From Telluria beijingensis (GTDB lineage Bacteria > Pseudomonadota > Gammaproteobacteria > Burkholderiales > Burkholderiaceae_D), in assembly GCF_030770395.1 (NCBI RefSeq), contig NZ_CP132480.1:2606855-2670854 (forward strand): a stretch of DNA of 64,000 nucleotides, written 5' to 3'. Position 1 is the first letter of the stretch. Every line of letters starts with the position of its first letter. The position numbers were made by a program, and so were the translations under genes. The notes under the pieces were generated by a model that was not told the DNA's origin, did no database searches, and worked only from the letters and a program-made list of their open reading frames with translations. Below are positions 19,181 through 29,420 of the stretch, in pieces.

Positions 19181-19987
19181 ATGGACGTCGTCAGGCTCGG
19201 CCCCCTCATCATCCCCATCTCGGCGGTATTGACCGTGCTGGCCATCCTGGCGGCGACCACCACGGCCGACTGGCTGTATCGCCGGCGCGGGTTCGACGCC
19301 GGCACCGTGTTGTGGCGGATGATACTGGCCGGTTTCGTCGCCGCGCGCGCCGTATTCGTGCTCAAGCACCACGACATCTACCTCAAGGCGCCGTGGACCG
19401 CCCTGGATATCCGCGACGGCGGCTTCGAACTCGTGGCCGGACTGATCGTGGCCTGTGTGGTCGGTGCCGAGCTGACCCGGCGTCGCGCCGAACTGCGTCG
19501 CCCGCTGCTGGCGAGCGCGCTGGCCGGCGCCGCGGTCTGGCTCGGCGGCACCCTGGCCGCCCAGGCCCTGGCGCCGCCGCGCCCGCCCATGCCCGACCTG
19601 ATGGTGCGCCAGCTCGACGGCAGCGAAGTAGCGCTGCGCAGCCTCGCGGGCCGGCCGCTGGTGGTCAACCTGTGGGCCACCTGGTGCCCGCCCTGCCGGC
19701 GCGAGATGCCGGCCATGCAGGCGGCGCAGGCGGCGAACCCCGACATCGGCTTCGTGTTCGTCAACCAGCGCGAGTCCGCCGTGGTCGTGCGCCGCTTCCT
19801 GGCCACCCAGCAGCTGCGCCTGCAGAACGTCGTGATCGACCCGGCCGGCCAGCTCGCGGCGCGCACCGGCGCGGCCGGCTACCCGACCACGCTGTTCTAT
19901 GACGCCGACGGCAGGCTACGGCTGCGCCATGTGGGCGAATTGTCGGAGGCGACGTTGAGGGAGAAGCTGGAAGCGTTGCGGCCATGA
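19181..19987 (+). CDS. membrane-anchored TlpA-like thiol:disulfide oxidoreductase with Lgt-like N-terminal domain
   Basis: The 268-residue protein has two parts. Residues 1-130 form about four membrane helices resembling the N-terminal half of prolipoprotein diacylglyceryl transferase (Lgt). Residues 138-268 form a thioredoxin fold with the active site WCPPC (Cys169, Cys172) and the cis-proline region GAAGYPTTLFYD. The thioredoxin part should face the periplasm and reduce disulfides, for example in cytochrome c or oxidase maturation. The ATG at 19181 follows AAGGA. Only half of an Lgt domain is present, so Lgt activity is unlikely. Confidence 0.83.
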   Translation: MDVVRLGPLIIPISAVLTVLAILAATTTADWLYRRRGFDAGTVLWRMILAGFVAARAVFVLKHHDIYLKAPWTALDIRDGGFELVAGLIVACVVGAELTRRRAELRRPLLASALAGAAVWLGGTLAAQALAPPRPPMPDLMVRQLDGSEVALRSLAGRPLVVNLWATWCPPCRREMPAMQAAQAANPDIGFVFVNQRESAVVVRRFLATQQLRLQNVVIDPAGQLAARTGAAGYPTTLFYDADGRLRLRHVGELSEATLREKLEALRP

Positions 19988-20053
19988 GCCGTCGACAGGC
20001 TACCGCGCAGTAGCGACTTGTGGTAAAACATCGCCGCAACCGAGGAGATGTCT

Positions 20054-20755
20054 ATGCAAGTCAATCCGATCCAGCTGTTCGACCCCGAATCGTCGACGTT
20101 CACGTACATCCTGGCCGCCCCCGGCAGCTTCGACGCCGTCATCATCGACCCGGTCGACCGCCATTTCATGCGCGACCTGGCCCATATCGAACGCCTCGGC
20201 CTGACCCTCACCCATGTGCTGGAAACCCATGCCCATGCCGACCACGTGACCTCGGCCGGCCGCCTGCGCCAGCACACCGGCGCCAAGGCCTGCGTGCCGA
20301 GCGGTTGCGACATTCCGCCGGCCGAGGTGCAGCTGCAGGATGGCGACCAGATCCGCTTCGGCCTGCACGAACACATCGCGGTGATCCACACGCCTGGCCA
20401 CACGGCCGGCAGCATGTGCTATCTGTGGCGCGGCAACCTGTTCACCGGCGACACCCTGCTGATCGACGGCTGCGGGCGCACCGATTTCCAGAGCGGCAGT
20501 TCGGAGCAGCTCTACGACAGCGTCACGCGCAAGCTGTTTACGCTCGACGACCACATCCTGGTGTGGCCCGGCCACGACTACAAGGGCCAGTCGGTCTCGA
20601 GCATTGGCTGGGAACGGCGCCACAATGCGCGCCTGGCCAACCGTAGCCGCGACGACTTCGTCGCCCTGATGGCGGCGCTCGACCTGCCGCGGCCGCGGAT
20701 GATGGACGTCGCCGTGCCGGCAAACCGCAATTTGGGCTTGCCGCACAGCGTCTGA
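20054..20755 (+). CDS. metallo-beta-lactamase fold hydrolase, ETHE1-like persulfide dioxygenase
   Basis: The 233-residue protein carries the metallo-beta-lactamase motif THAHADH (residues 58-64), the second histidine in HTPGHTAGS (His116), the aspartate in FTGDTLLI (Asp133) and the WPGHDY motif. Sequence around DGCGRTDFQSGSSEQLYDSV is characteristic of ETHE1-like iron enzymes that oxidise glutathione persulfide to sulfite. GAGGAG precedes the ATG at 20054 by six bases; the ATG two codons upstream is too close to it. No rhodanese or sulfide:quinone reductase lies nearby. Confidence 0.85.
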   Translation: MQVNPIQLFDPESSTFTYILAAPGSFDAVIIDPVDRHFMRDLAHIERLGLTLTHVLETHAHADHVTSAGRLRQHTGAKACVPSGCDIPPAEVQLQDGDQIRFGLHEHIAVIHTPGHTAGSMCYLWRGNLFTGDTLLIDGCGRTDFQSGSSEQLYDSVTRKLFTLDDHILVWPGHDYKGQSVSSIGWERRHNARLANRSRDDFVALMAALDLPRPRMMDVAVPANRNLGLPHSV

Positions 20756-20770
20756 CGGGTTTCTAACAAG

Positions 20771-20875
20771 TCAATAACGCCAGGTACGCTTCGGCACCGG
20801 AGGACGCTTCAACACCCTGGTCTGAAACTGTTTCCAGATCAGCCCTGCCAGGGCCATCATGATCATCTTGCGCAT
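20771..20875 (-). CDS. 34-residue small basic protein, unknown
   Basis: A short frame begins at an ATG preceded by TTTAGGAGAAACC, a strong ribosome site. It encodes 34 residues starting MRKMIMMALAGLIWKQFQTR and ending in a basic, proline-containing tail (KRPPVPKRTWRY). A short hydrophobic stretch (about 4-14) next to positive charges suggests a membrane-associated peptide. It is convergent with the ETHE1-like gene (15 nt from its stop) and divergent from the amino acid permease. I know no defined family for it; expression is unproven. Confidence 0.6.
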   Translation of the reverse strand: MRKMIMMALAGLIWKQFQTRVLKRPPVPKRTWRY

Positions 20876-20950
20876 GGTTTCTCCTAAATAGTATTCGGCG
20901 ACGTGCCGTCACCCCCAGCATAGCCGCAGCCGGCGCCAGGCGGCGCAGGT

Positions 20951-20978
20951 TTGCCTCATCCCAAGGATGCAGTAGAAT
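20951..20978 (+). promoter_or_regulatory. sigma-70 promoter of the amino acid permease gene
   Basis: TTGCCT (20951-20956) and TAGAAT (20973-20978) are separated by 16 bp and lie 33 nt before the permease ATG. This is a reasonable housekeeping promoter. Confidence 0.6.
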
Positions 20979-21011
20979 CCCTGTCTTTCTGGCAAGACCA
21001 CGAGACCGACC

Positions 21012-22364
21012 ATGGCCGACGGGCACAATGAACTCAAGCGCGGGCTGAAGAACCGCCACATCCAGCTGATCGCCCTCGGCGGCGCCATCGGCACCGGCCT
21101 GTTCCTCGGCATCGCCTCGACCATCCAGATGGCCGGCCCCTCGGTGCTGCTGGGCTATGCGATCGCCGGCGCGGTCGCCTTCCTGATCATGCGCCAGCTG
21201 GGCGAGATGATCGTCGACGAGCCGGTGGCCGGCTCGTTCAGCCACTTCGCCGACAAATACTGCGGGCGCTGGGCCGGCTTCGTCTCTGGCTGGAATTACT
21301 GGGTGATGTACATCCTCGTCAGCCTGGCCGAGCTGACCGCGCTCGGCATCTACATGCAATACTGGTTCCCGGACCTGCCCACCTGGGTGTCGGCGCTCGG
21401 CTTCTTCGTGCTGGTCAACTGCATCAGCCTGCTCAACGTGAAAGCCTTCGGCGAGATGGAGTTCTGGTTCGCCGTCATCAAGGTGGTAGCGGTGGTCGGC
21501 ATGATCGTGTTCGGCCTGTACCTCCTGGTCGGCGGCGGCGCCGGGCCCGAGGCCGGCGTGGCCAACCTGTGGCAGCACGGCGGCTTTTTCCCGCACGGCG
21601 TCGCCGGGCTGGCGATGGCAATGGCGGTCATCATGTTCTCGTTCGGCGGCCTGGAACTGATCGGCATTACCGCCGCCGAAGCCGACGACCCGGCGCGCAC
21701 CATCCCGCGCGCCACCAACAATGCCCTGTACCGTATCCTGATCTTCTACATCGGCGCGCTGGCCGTGCTGCTGATGCTGTATCCGTGGCAAAAGGTGGTC
21801 ACCGGCGGCAGTCCCTTCGTATTGATCTTCCAGGCGCTCGACAGCGGCTGGGTCGCCAACGTCCTCAACCTCGTGGTGCTGACCGCAGCGCTGTCGGTCT
21901 ACAACGGCTGCGTGTACGCCAACAGCCGCATGCTGTTCGGCCTGGCCGAACAGGGCAATGCGCCGGCTTCGCTCAAGTACACCAACCGCCGCGGGGTGCC
22001 GCTGGTCGCGCTGGGCGTGTCGGCGGTGGCCACCGGTTCGGCGATCTTCATCAATTATTTCCTGCCGCGCGAGGCGCTGGGCATGGTCATGACCCTGGCC
22101 ACGGCCGCGCTGGTGCTCAACTGGGCGATGATCTCGTGGAGCCACCTGCGCTTCCGGCGCCACAAGGACAGCCTGGGCCAGCGGGCGAGCTTCCGCAGTC
22201 CGTGGTTCCCGCTGTCGAACTATGTGTGCCTGGGCTTCGTTGCCTTGCTGCTGATCGTGATGCTGCTCACGCCCGGCCTGCGCATCTCGGTGTTCCTGAT
22301 CCCGGTGTGGCTGGCGGTGCTGGGCCTGGGTTACTGGCTGCGCGAAGGACACAGGGCCCGCTGA
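21012..22364 (+). CDS. amino acid permease of the AAT/APC family (AroP/PheP/ProY-like)
   Basis: The 450-residue membrane protein has twelve predicted helices and the signature of the enterobacterial-type amino acid transporter family: LKNRHIQLIALGGAIGTGLFLG near the N-terminus, LGYAIAGAVAFLIMRQLGEM, and FSFGGLELIGITAAEADDPARTIPRATNNALYRILIFYIGAL in the middle. It imports an amino acid with protons; aromatic amino acids or proline are the usual substrates of the closest groups. Given hppD and hmgA in the window, aromatic uptake is plausible, but it is not adjacent to them. Confidence 0.88.
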   Translation: MADGHNELKRGLKNRHIQLIALGGAIGTGLFLGIASTIQMAGPSVLLGYAIAGAVAFLIMRQLGEMIVDEPVAGSFSHFADKYCGRWAGFVSGWNYWVMYILVSLAELTALGIYMQYWFPDLPTWVSALGFFVLVNCISLLNVKAFGEMEFWFAVIKVVAVVGMIVFGLYLLVGGGAGPEAGVANLWQHGGFFPHGVAGLAMAMAVIMFSFGGLELIGITAAEADDPARTIPRATNNALYRILIFYIGALAVLLMLYPWQKVVTGGSPFVLIFQALDSGWVANVLNLVVLTAALSVYNGCVYANSRMLFGLAEQGNAPASLKYTNRRGVPLVALGVSAVATGSAIFINYFLPREALGMVMTLATAALVLNWAMISWSHLRFRRHKDSLGQRASFRSPWFPLSNYVCLGFVALLLIVMLLTPGLRISVFLIPVWLAVLGLGYWLREGHRAR

Positions 22365-22438
22365 CGGCATGCGGCCTTTACGCGCGCGGACCGATGGTTG
22401 CAGCTGCTACACTGCACCATCCCATCTGATGCGCGACC

Positions 22439-22828
22439 ATGAATATTGCCTTGCTACATCTTACGGGCCCGGACAGTGCGCTTGCCGCTTTCTGCGACGC
22501 GCTCCAGCTTGAACCGTCCGCGAGCTGGAAGGCGGGCGACGCGCGCAGTCGCGGCAAAGTCCATGCTTCTTCGGGCTGCACGATCGACATCGCCGATGCC
22601 CCGACACCGTCGGCCATGCTCGAGAGTATCCGGCGATTCCTGGAACGCTGCGAGACCGGCAATGTCATCTTGCCCGCTTACAAGCTTCACGGCGAACTGT
22701 CCATCGGTATCGCGGTCGGCGACGCCGCGCAGTTCGCGGCCGTGCTCGAATTCACGGCCCGCGACCTGCAGCGCATCGCCGCCTCGGGAGCGACACTGAC
22801 GGTCGCTGCCTATCCTGTTGCCGATTAA
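22439..22828 (+). CDS. DUF4279-like small protein
   Basis: The 129-residue soluble protein reads as a compact alpha/beta fold. The features LQLEPSASWKAGDAR near residues 22-36, a central SMLESIRRFLERC-type helix region, and a final FTARDLQRIAASGATLTVAAYP resemble the DUF4279 pattern (a strand-rich start, a Trp-Lys-Gly-Asp turn and a closing helix-strand). Function unknown; some relatives are annotated as immunity-like proteins. The ribosome site is weak. It stands alone between the permease and the bkd operon, with no toxin gene beside it. Confidence 0.65.
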   Translation: MNIALLHLTGPDSALAAFCDALQLEPSASWKAGDARSRGKVHASSGCTIDIADAPTPSAMLESIRRFLERCETGNVILPAYKLHGELSIGIAVGDAAQFAAVLEFTARDLQRIAASGATLTVAAYPVAD

Positions 22829-22928
22829 CGCCTTCTCCCGCCAAACGTTCTAGAGTGGACGATGCACTCCACCTCGTGCGCGGCATCCAGTCTATGTTGC
22901 ACAGCAATATGAAAATAGTTGTCCGCAG

Positions 22929-24231
<1,303 letters not shown>

Positions 24232-24233
24232 GC

Positions 24234-25280
24234 ATGGCACGAGACGATCAACCAAAAGACACGGCCACCATGCCGATGACCATGATCCAGGCCCTGCGCT
24301 CGGCCATGGACGTGATGATGGAACGCGACGACAACGTCGTGGTGTATGGCCAGGACGTCGGCTACTTTGGCGGCGTGTTCCGCGTCACCGACGGCCTGCA
24401 GGCGAAGTACGGCAAGTCGCGCGTGTTCGACGCGCCGATCTCGGAGGGCGGCATCGTCGGCACCGCGGTCGGCATGGCGGCCTATGGCCTGCGCCCCGTG
24501 GTCGAGATCCAGTTCGCCGACTATTTTTATCCGGCGACCGACCAGATCGTGTCCGAGGCGGCGCGCCTGCGCTACCGCTCGGCCGGCGAATTCACCTCGT
24601 CGATGGTGATCCGCATGCCTTGCGGCGGCGGCATCTACGGCGGCCAGACCCACAGCCAGAGCCCCGAGGCCTTCTTTACCCACGTGTGCGGCCTGCGCAC
24701 CGTGATGCCGTCGAATCCGTACGACGCCAAGGGTCTGCTCATCGCCTCGATCGAGAACGACGATCCGGTGATCTTCCTGGAACCCAAGCGCCTGTACAAC
24801 GGTCCGTTCGACGGCCACCACGACCGCCCGGTCGTGCCCTGGTCGGGCCATCCGAAGGGCGAAGTCCCGACGGGTCACTACACCGTCGACCTCGATAAAG
24901 CCGCCATCGTCCGTCCCGGCAACGACGTCACCGTGCTGGCCTACGGCACCATGGTCTGGGTCGCCGAGGCGGCGGCGCGCGAGTCCGGCGTCGATGCCGA
25001 AGTGATCGACCTGCGCAGCATCTGGCCGCTCGACCTCGACACCATCGTCAACTCGGTCAAGAAGACCGGCCGCTGCGTGATCGTGCACGAAGCGACGCAG
25101 ACCAGCGGCTTCGGCGCCGAACTGGCGGCGCTGGTGCAGGAACACTGCTTCTACCAGCTGGAGGCGCCGATCGGGCGCGTGGCCGGCTGGGACACCCCGT
25201 ATCCGCATGCGCAGGAATGGGCTTATTTCCCTGGGCCCGACCGTGTCGGCGCGGCCCTGAAACGCGTGATGGAGGGTTGA
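24234..25280 (+). CDS. bkdA2: branched-chain 2-oxoacid dehydrogenase E1, beta subunit
   Basis: The 348-residue beta chain pairs with BkdA1 to form the E1 heterotetramer. Family motifs: VVVYGQDVGYFGGVFRVTDGL, FDAPISEGGIVGTAVGMAAYG, VVEIQFADYFYPATDQIVSEAAR and the C-terminal VIVHEATQTSGFGAELAA. Two ATGs are possible: one at 24228, overlapping the previous stop as ATGA, and one at 24234. GGGAG has the better spacing to the second, so I chose it; the difference is two residues. Tight spacing to both neighbours supports cotranscription. Confidence 0.95.
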   Translation: MARDDQPKDTATMPMTMIQALRSAMDVMMERDDNVVVYGQDVGYFGGVFRVTDGLQAKYGKSRVFDAPISEGGIVGTAVGMAAYGLRPVVEIQFADYFYPATDQIVSEAARLRYRSAGEFTSSMVIRMPCGGGIYGGQTHSQSPEAFFTHVCGLRTVMPSNPYDAKGLLIASIENDDPVIFLEPKRLYNGPFDGHHDRPVVPWSGHPKGEVPTGHYTVDLDKAAIVRPGNDVTVLAYGTMVWVAEAAARESGVDAEVIDLRSIWPLDLDTIVNSVKKTGRCVIVHEATQTSGFGAELAALVQEHCFYQLEAPIGRVAGWDTPYPHAQEWAYFPGPDRVGAALKRVMEG

Positions 25281-25284
25281 TCCG

Positions 25285-26622
25285 ATGGGTATTCACGTCA
25301 TCAAGATGCCGGACCTCGGCGAAGGCATTGCCGAAGTCGAAGTCGTGGCCTGGCATGTGCAGCCGGGCGACGTTGTAAAAGAAGACCAGGTGCTGGCCGA
25401 CGTCATGACCGACAAGGCGACGGTCGAGATTCCGTCGCCGGTCGCCGGCACCATCACGAGCCTGGGCGGCGCGATCGGCCAGTCGCTGGCCGTGGGCGCG
25501 GAACTGATCCGCCTCGAAGTCGAAGGCGCCGGCAACCTGAAGGAAGGTGCCGACAAGGCGAAACAGGAGCCGGTGAAGACGGCCGCCGCCACCGCGCCGG
25601 CCGAGGAAGTGGCCGAGCCGCAGCTCGAAGCCGTGGCCGCGCATGTAGCGCCGGCCCGCGCAGCGGCTTTGGCGCCGAGCAAGCCGGCGCCGGCCGCACG
25701 TCCGGCCCAGCCGTCGAAAGGCGCGCCGCAACTGCGCGCCGAAGGCGAGAAACCGCTGGCCCCGCCCGCCGTGCGCCAGCGCGCCTGGGATTTGGGTGTG
25801 GAGCTCCAGTTCGTGGCCGGCAGCGGCCCGCTTGGACGCATCACCCACGCCGACCTGGACGCCCACGTGGCTGGCCGCCGCGCGGGCAGCGCCCATGGCG
25901 CCGACGAGCGCTACGCCGAGCAGCACGGCGAGCATGCGACCCAGGTCATCGGCCTGCGCCGCAAGATCGCCGAGAAGATGCAAGAGGCGAAACGCAACAT
26001 CCCGCACTTCACCTATGTCGAGGAAGTCGACGTCACCGAACTGGAAGCGCTGCGCATCCAGCTCAACGCCCGTTACGGCGCCGAGCGCGGCAAGCTGACC
26101 CTGCTGCCGCTCCTGATGCGCGCCGTGGTGCTGGCCCTGCGCAGCTATCCGATGATGAGCGCGCGCTACGACGACGACAAGAACCTGCTCACCACCTACG
26201 ACGCGGCCCATATCGGCATCGCGGCCCAGACCGACAACGGCCTGATGGTGCCGGTGGTGCGCCACGCCGAATCGCGCGACCCGTGGTCGAGCGCGGCCGA
26301 GATCGCGCGCCTGGCCGATGCCGCGCGCACTGGCAAGGCCTCCCGCGACGAGCTGACCGGCTCGACCATCACCATCACCAGCCTGGGCGCGCTGGGCGGC
26401 ATCGTCACTACCCCGGTGATCAACCGTCCGGAGGTGGCGATCGTGGGCGTCAACCGCATCGTCGACCGCCCGGTGATCCGCGACGGCGCGATGGTCGCGC
26501 GCAAGATGATGAACCTGTCGTCCTCGTTCGACCACCGCGTGATCGACGGCATGGTGGCGGCCCAGTTCGTGCAGGCGATCCGCGGCTACCTTGAGTTCCC
26601 TGCAACCCTGTTCGTGGAGTGA
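25285..26622 (+). CDS. bkdB: branched-chain 2-oxoacid dehydrogenase E2 (dihydrolipoyl transacylase)
   Basis: The 445-residue E2 core has a lipoyl domain (1-80) with the lipoylated Lys44 in TDKATVEIP and an Ala/Pro-rich linker (about 85-150). A peripheral-subunit-binding domain follows (about 155-195, [13 protein letters not shown]...[12 protein letters not shown]), then the acyltransferase domain (about 215-445) with the active-site motif DHRVIDG (His417, Asp421). It transfers the acyl group from E1 to CoA. The start is four bases after the E1 beta stop. Confidence 0.96.
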   Translation: MGIHVIKMPDLGEGIAEVEVVAWHVQPGDVVKEDQVLADVMTDKATVEIPSPVAGTITSLGGAIGQSLAVGAELIRLEVEGAGNLKEGADKAKQEPVKTAAATAPAEEVAEPQLEAVAAHVAPARAAALAPSKPAPAARPAQPSKGAPQLRAEGEKPLAPPAVRQRAWDLGVELQFVAGSGPLGRITHADLDAHVAGRRAGSAHGADERYAEQHGEHATQVIGLRRKIAEKMQEAKRNIPHFTYVEEVDVTELEALRIQLNARYGAERGKLTLLPLLMRAVVLALRSYPMMSARYDDDKNLLTTYDAAHIGIAAQTDNGLMVPVVRHAESRDPWSSAAEIARLADAARTGKASRDELTGSTITITSLGALGGIVTTPVINRPEVAIVGVNRIVDRPVIRDGAMVARKMMNLSSSFDHRVIDGMVAAQFVQAIRGYLEFPATLFVE

Positions 26623-26626
26623 GCCG

Positions 26627-28021
26627 ATGGAGACGATCAATACGACTCTGCTCATCGTCGGCGGCGGCCCCGGCGGCTACGTGGCAGGCATCCGCGCCGG
26701 CCAGCTCGGCATCCCGGCCATCGTGGTCGAGGGCGCCAACCCCGGCGGCACCTGCCTGAACATCGGCTGCATCCCGTCGAAGGCGCTGATCCATGCGGCC
26801 GACGAATACCACAAGGCCGCGACCTATGCGGCCCAGGAGTCGCCGCTCGGTATCAGCGTCGAGAGCCCCAGGATCGACCTGGCGCGCACCGTGGCCTGGA
26901 AGGACGGCATCGTCAAGCGCCTGACCGGCGGCGTCGGCGCCCTGCTGAAGAAACAGGGCGTGCGCGTGGTGCACGGCTGGGCGCGCGTCCTGGACGGCAA
27001 GACGGTCGAAGTCGAGGCCGACGGCCAGGCATCGGTGCGCATCCGCTGCGAGCACCTGCTGCTGGCCAGCGGCTCGCAAGCCGTCGAGCTGCCCTTCATG
27101 CCGTTCGGCGGCAACGTCATCTCGTCGACCGAAGCGCTGTCGCAGGACAGCGTGCCGCGCCGCCTGGTGGTGGTCGGCGCCGGCTACATCGGCCTCGAGC
27201 TGGGCACGGCCTACCGCAAGCTGGGCAGCCAGGTGACGGTGGTCGAGGCGGCCGAGCGCATCCTGCCGGCGTATGACGCCGAGCTGGTGAAGCCAGTCGC
27301 CAAGTCGCTCGAACGCCTGGGTGTCGAGCTGCGCCTGGCGACCTCGGTGCTGGGCATGGAAGGCGGGCAGGTGAAAGTGCGCGACGCGTCCGGCGTCGAA
27401 GCGTATCTGGAAGCCGACAAGGTGCTGGTGGCCGTCGGCCGCAAGCCCGCCACCACCGGCTGGGGCCTGGAAAACCTGATGCTCGACATGGCCGGCCGCG
27501 CGGTCAAGGTCGACGAGCAGTGCCGCACCTCGATGCGCAATGTGTGGGCGATCGGCGACCTGACGGGCGAACCGATGCTGGCCCACCGCGCCATGGCCCA
27601 GGGCGAGATGGTGGCCGAGATCATCGCCGGCAAGCGCCGCTGGTTCCAGCCGGCCGCGATTCCGGCGGTATGCTATACCGATCCCGAGATCGTGGTGGCC
27701 GGCATGTCGCCGGACGAAGCTGCCGCCGCCGGGATCGACGCCATTAGCGCCAGCTTCCCGTTCAGCGCCAATGGCCGCGCGATGACGATCGAAGGCACCG
27801 ACGGTTTCGTGCGCGTGGTCGCGCGCAAGGACAACCACCTGATCCTCGGCTGGCAGGCGGTCGGCGTCGGCGTGTCGGAACTGGCAGGCGGCTTCACCCA
27901 GTCGATCGAACTGGGCGCCCAACTGGAAGACGTCGCCCGCACCATCCACGCCCACCCGACCCTGGGCGAGGCGGTGCAGGAAGCCGCGCTGCGCGCGCTC
28001 GGCCACGCGCTGCACATCTAA
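26627..28021 (+). CDS. lpdV: dihydrolipoyl dehydrogenase, E3 of the branched-chain complex
   Basis: The 464-residue flavoprotein reoxidises the E2 lipoyl group with NAD+. It has the FAD motif [10 protein letters not shown] (12-21) and the redox disulfide [12 protein letters not shown] (Cys43, Cys48). An NAD-binding motif ([19 protein letters not shown]) is followed by the C-terminal catalytic pair in HAHPTLGE (His443, Glu448). The ATG at 26627 is four bases after the E2 stop with GGAG before it; an earlier frame start lies inside E2. The symbol reflects the operon-specific type and is inferred from context. Confidence 0.95.
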   Translation: METINTTLLIVGGGPGGYVAGIRAGQLGIPAIVVEGANPGGTCLNIGCIPSKALIHAADEYHKAATYAAQESPLGISVESPRIDLARTVAWKDGIVKRLTGGVGALLKKQGVRVVHGWARVLDGKTVEVEADGQASVRIRCEHLLLASGSQAVELPFMPFGGNVISSTEALSQDSVPRRLVVVGAGYIGLELGTAYRKLGSQVTVVEAAERILPAYDAELVKPVAKSLERLGVELRLATSVLGMEGGQVKVRDASGVEAYLEADKVLVAVGRKPATTGWGLENLMLDMAGRAVKVDEQCRTSMRNVWAIGDLTGEPMLAHRAMAQGEMVAEIIAGKRRWFQPAAIPAVCYTDPEIVVAGMSPDEAAAAGIDAISASFPFSANGRAMTIEGTDGFVRVVARKDNHLILGWQAVGVGVSELAGGFTQSIELGAQLEDVARTIHAHPTLGEAVQEAALRALGHALHI

Positions 28022-28029
28022 GTACCTGT

Positions 28030-28068
28030 TAAAAACCCGCGCCGCCCCGCCAGGGGTGGCGCTGTTCT
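28030..28068. terminator. bidirectional terminator between lpdV and tetR
   Basis: A 10-bp stem with one G-T pair (GCGCCGCCCC / GGGGTGGCGC, 28039-28062) is flanked on the left by AAAAA, giving a T-run for the leftward tetR transcript, and on the right by TGTTCTT for the bkd transcript. It lies between two convergent genes. Confidence 0.75.
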
Positions 28069-28086
28069 TCGGCCTACCTTTCTACA

Positions 28087-28716
28087 TCACGACGGTTTTC
28101 GGGCGCATGGCGTCTGCGCCATCGCCGTCCCGAGCCGCAGGGCGGCATCGACCGCGCTGTCGATCGGCGGCTCGTAGCCATCCTCGATCCAGCGCAGCGC
28201 AATCTGGATCACCCCGCCAATCACCCCGGCCTGCAACAGGGCGTCACCGACCATCCCCGGCGCCAGCAGTTGCGCGACTTCGCGCCCGATGTGGCGCAGC
28301 GAGGCGTCGAACGCCTGGTCGACGGCGCGGCTCACGCCGCGGATCTCGACCAGGAACACGCGCGCCGAGCGCGGCTCGCGCTGCAAGGCAGCAAAATACG
28401 CATGCAGCATCGCGCGCGAACGCGCCACCTCGTCGTGTCCGGCCGCTTCGCCGGCACGCAGGATCTCGCCCAGCACGGCATAGGTGACGGCGTTATAGCA
28501 GTCGATCAGCAGCGCCTCGCTGTTGGCGAACGACTCGTAGAAATAACGTTCGGTCAAGCCGGCCGCCTCGCAGACCGCCTTGACGGTCGCCTGGTGATAG
28601 CCGCGTTCGCCGTAAACGTCGATGGCGCCCGCGATCAGCCGGCTGCGGCGCTCGGCGCGGCGCTGCTCCTGGGATTGCCCGCGATAGGAGCGCGTAGTGG
28701 GAAGCACTTGGTTCAT
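28087..28716 (-). CDS. TetR/AcrR family transcriptional regulator
   Basis: The 209-residue protein has an N-terminal TetR HTH (about residues 24-70: RRSRLIAGAIDVYGERGYHQATVKAVCEAAGLTERYFYESFANSEALLIDCY). The C-terminal domain shows no family signature I recognise. The ATG at 28716 is used; an upstream TTG would add six residues without a better ribosome site. It converges on the bkd operon and is divergent from a GNAT acetyltransferase, with a small inverted repeat in the gap, so it may control itself and that gene. A role in bkd control is less likely because of the MerR-type site there. Confidence 0.85.
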   Translation of the reverse strand: MNQVLPTTRSYRGQSQEQRRAERRSRLIAGAIDVYGERGYHQATVKAVCEAAGLTERYFYESFANSEALLIDCYNAVTYAVLGEILRAGEAAGHDEVARSRAMLHAYFAALQREPRSARVFLVEIRGVSRAVDQAFDASLRHIGREVAQLLAPGMVGDALLQAGVIGGVIQIALRWIEDGYEPPIDSAVDAALRLGTAMAQTPCARKPS

Positions 28717-28752
28717 CACCACATTTTGACACAAACTTGCCCTTGGTTATCA

Positions 28753-28768
28753 GACAATATTGCTTGTC
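28753..28768. promoter_or_regulatory. candidate operator between tetR and GNAT genes
   Basis: The inverted repeat GACAA-N6-TTGTC lies in an AT-rich patch in the 147-nt divergent gap, 37 nt upstream of the tetR ATG. It has the size of a TetR-type site but short arms; chance occurrence cannot be excluded. Confidence 0.35.
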
Positions 28769-28863
28769 AGTAAGAAGATCGTGAAATATGTGTGTCTTGG
28801 CATCTTGCTGGCGCCGCTCCGCGATGCGATGATCGCACTTTTCACCACTCCTGGCGAACGACC

Positions 28864-29415
28864 ATGACCCACGTCGACGTGATCCGTACCGACCGGCTGT
28901 TGCTGCGCACGTGGCGCGACGACGATGCCGCTCCCTTCCAGGCCTTGAACGACGATCCGCGCGTGCATGCCTACCTGCCCGGCCCGATGAGCGCCGCGCA
29001 AGTGGAAGGCTTCATGCAGGCGCACAATGCCATGCTGCGCGACACCGGCATGTGCTACCTGGCGATCGAAGTGGTCGAGAGTGGAGAACTGGCCGGAATC
29101 GTCGGCCTGAAGCGGCATCGCGACACGCTGCCGTTTGCGCCCTGTACCGATATCGGCTGGCGCCTGGGCGCAGCGCACTGGGGCAAGGGCTATGCCACCG
29201 AGGGCGCCGCTGCCTGCCTGCATTACGGGTTCGAACGACTTGGGCTGGACGAGATCGTGTCGTTCACCGTGCCGGACAACTTGCGCTCGCGCCAGGTGAT
29301 GGAACGGCTGGGCATGCGCCGCGATCCGGATGGCGATTTCGACCATCCGGCCCTGGCGCCGGATCACCGCCTGGCGCGCCACGTGCTGTATCGTTTGGCG
29401 CGCCCGCGCGGCTAG
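28864..29415 (+). CDS. GNAT family N-acetyltransferase (RimJ/RimL type)
   Basis: The 183-residue protein has the RimJ/RimL GNAT layout. It opens with IRTDRLLLRTWRDDDAAPFQALNDDPRV, has the acetyl-CoA loop IGWRLGAAHWGKGYATEGAAACLHYGF (motif A), and ends in VPDNLRSRQVMERLGMRRDPDGDFDHPAL. This subgroup often modifies ribosomal proteins or small amines; the substrate cannot be read from sequence. The ATG at 28864 is the first that begins at the conserved domain. It converges on a small disordered-protein gene with five bases between the stops. Confidence 0.85.
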   Translation: MTHVDVIRTDRLLLRTWRDDDAAPFQALNDDPRVHAYLPGPMSAAQVEGFMQAHNAMLRDTGMCYLAIEVVESGELAGIVGLKRHRDTLPFAPCTDIGWRLGAAHWGKGYATEGAAACLHYGFERLGLDEIVSFTVPDNLRSRQVMERLGMRRDPDGDFDHPALAPDHRLARHVLYRLARPRG

Positions 29416-29420
29416 CCGCG

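Noticed and set aside
22439..22828. Toxin-immunity locus at the DUF4279-like gene
   Set aside because: No toxin, Rhs or secretion gene lies nearby; neighbours are a permease and the bkd operon.
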